Positions 63,891 through 64,000 of a stretch of DNA of 64,000 nucleotides are shown here, one piece after another (within the stretch, counting starts at the first letter, position 1; every line of letters starts with the position of its first letter). The position numbers and the translations under genes were made by a program. Where the stretch lies: NCBI GenBank assembly GCA_033807775.1, contig CM066313.1:89289484-89353483 (forward strand), given 5' to 3'. The notes beneath the pieces are model-generated. The model ran no database searches. It saw only the letters and a list, made by a program, of their open reading frames with translations, and had not been told where the DNA came from. The DNA comes from Saussurea involucrata (Eukaryota > Streptophyta > Magnoliopsida > Asterales > Asteraceae).

Positions 63891-64000
63891 GATAGAAAAT
63901 CAGTGTGACTTGGAAGAGGTTTGTCAAAGGGAAACGAATCAAACTCTTCCTCACTGTTACCTTCGGAGTTCATGTACTCTGAAAAATCTATCATGGGAAT
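63891..64000 (-). pseudogene. Copia-C gag, frameshifted piece at window edge
   Basis: Reads M-I-D-F-S-E-Y-M-N-S-E-G-N-S-E-E-E-F-D-S-F-P-F-D on the minus strand, acidic and serine-rich. It runs out of frame with the downstream gag repeat near 63890. It continues past the window edge. Confidence 0.6.

Larger units (their letters stand above)
53662..64000 (-). mobile_element. Copia-C: Sirevirus-like element, minus strand, continues past window
   Basis: Right to left: gag (to 64000 and beyond), protease, integrase, reverse transcriptase, RNase H, a spacer with CCGGA repeats and purine tracts, an envelope-like ORF, polypurine tract and 3' LTR. Most pol breaks are single in-frame stops, so the element decayed by point mutation. 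The 5' LTR is outside the window. It inserted into Copia-B reverse transcriptase. The gene order places it with Sireviruses, in a family distinct from Copia-A and Copia-B. Confidence 0.87.

Overview
The window is plant nuclear DNA, almost certainly from a eudicot. It holds the 5' end of one host gene and then about 62 kb of nested retrotransposons. The evidence is GT-AG introns, initiator-tRNA-Met primer sites next to LTRs, Tekay/Del-like Gypsy and Sirevirus-like Copia polyproteins, a plant LINE tail and a plant-type phosphomevalonate kinase start. No CRISPR array, tRNA, rRNA or prokaryote-style operon was seen. The species cannot be fixed from the sequence.

Layout. Positions 1-1440 (minus strand) hold the first exons of phosphomevalonate kinase; the gene continues off the left edge. 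About 350 bp upstream of its probable transcription start a 5'-truncated LINE begins (minus, 1801-2664) and resumes at 38508-38674. Between these halves sits a 36-kb nest. The host is a LARD-like non-autonomous LTR element (plus, 2665-38502, target duplication TAGGC, LTRs about 2.9 kb, no coding capacity). Its 5' LTR contains a solo Copia LTR (3005-4192, duplication GAACC), then a 1.8-kb foreign block with a 24-bp inverted repeat and two exons of a protein-kinase-like gene (4879-6680), then Gypsy-A (minus, 6681-31032). Gypsy-A has two LTRs around one complete internal region plus a truncated tandem second internal region. Its reverse transcriptase is split by Copia-A (plus, 13847-25757, duplication TCGTC), a young, nearly intact Sirevirus-like element with gag, pol and an envelope-like third ORF.

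After an AT-rich spacer, Copia-B (plus, from 39541) is a related, degenerate Sirevirus-like element. Its pol is split by Gypsy-B (plus, 42680-52409, duplication TGTGT), an internally deleted element in a tandem LTR-internal-LTR-internal-LTR arrangement with an exact 4002-bp period. Copia-B is interrupted again at 53661 by Copia-C (minus, 53662 to beyond 64000), a third Sirevirus-like element with envelope-like, pol and gag regions, all carrying stops or frameshifts.

Most notable points. (1) In Copia-A, gag and pol lie in different frames, but removing one predicted 1118-nt GT-AG intron (16390-17507) joins them in frame. Copia-B lacks exactly that segment and reads through in frame. This suggests splicing may set the Gag to Gag-Pol choice, or that Copia-B descends from a spliced RNA. 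(2) Gypsy-A has a 75-nt GT-AG segment in frame between gag and protease, which Gypsy-B lacks at the same codon. (3) The middle LTR of the Gypsy-B tandem is a chimera of the two outer LTRs, the signature of unequal recombination. (4) Six of the seven LTR types examined carry short GC-rich hairpins, in several cases as arrays.
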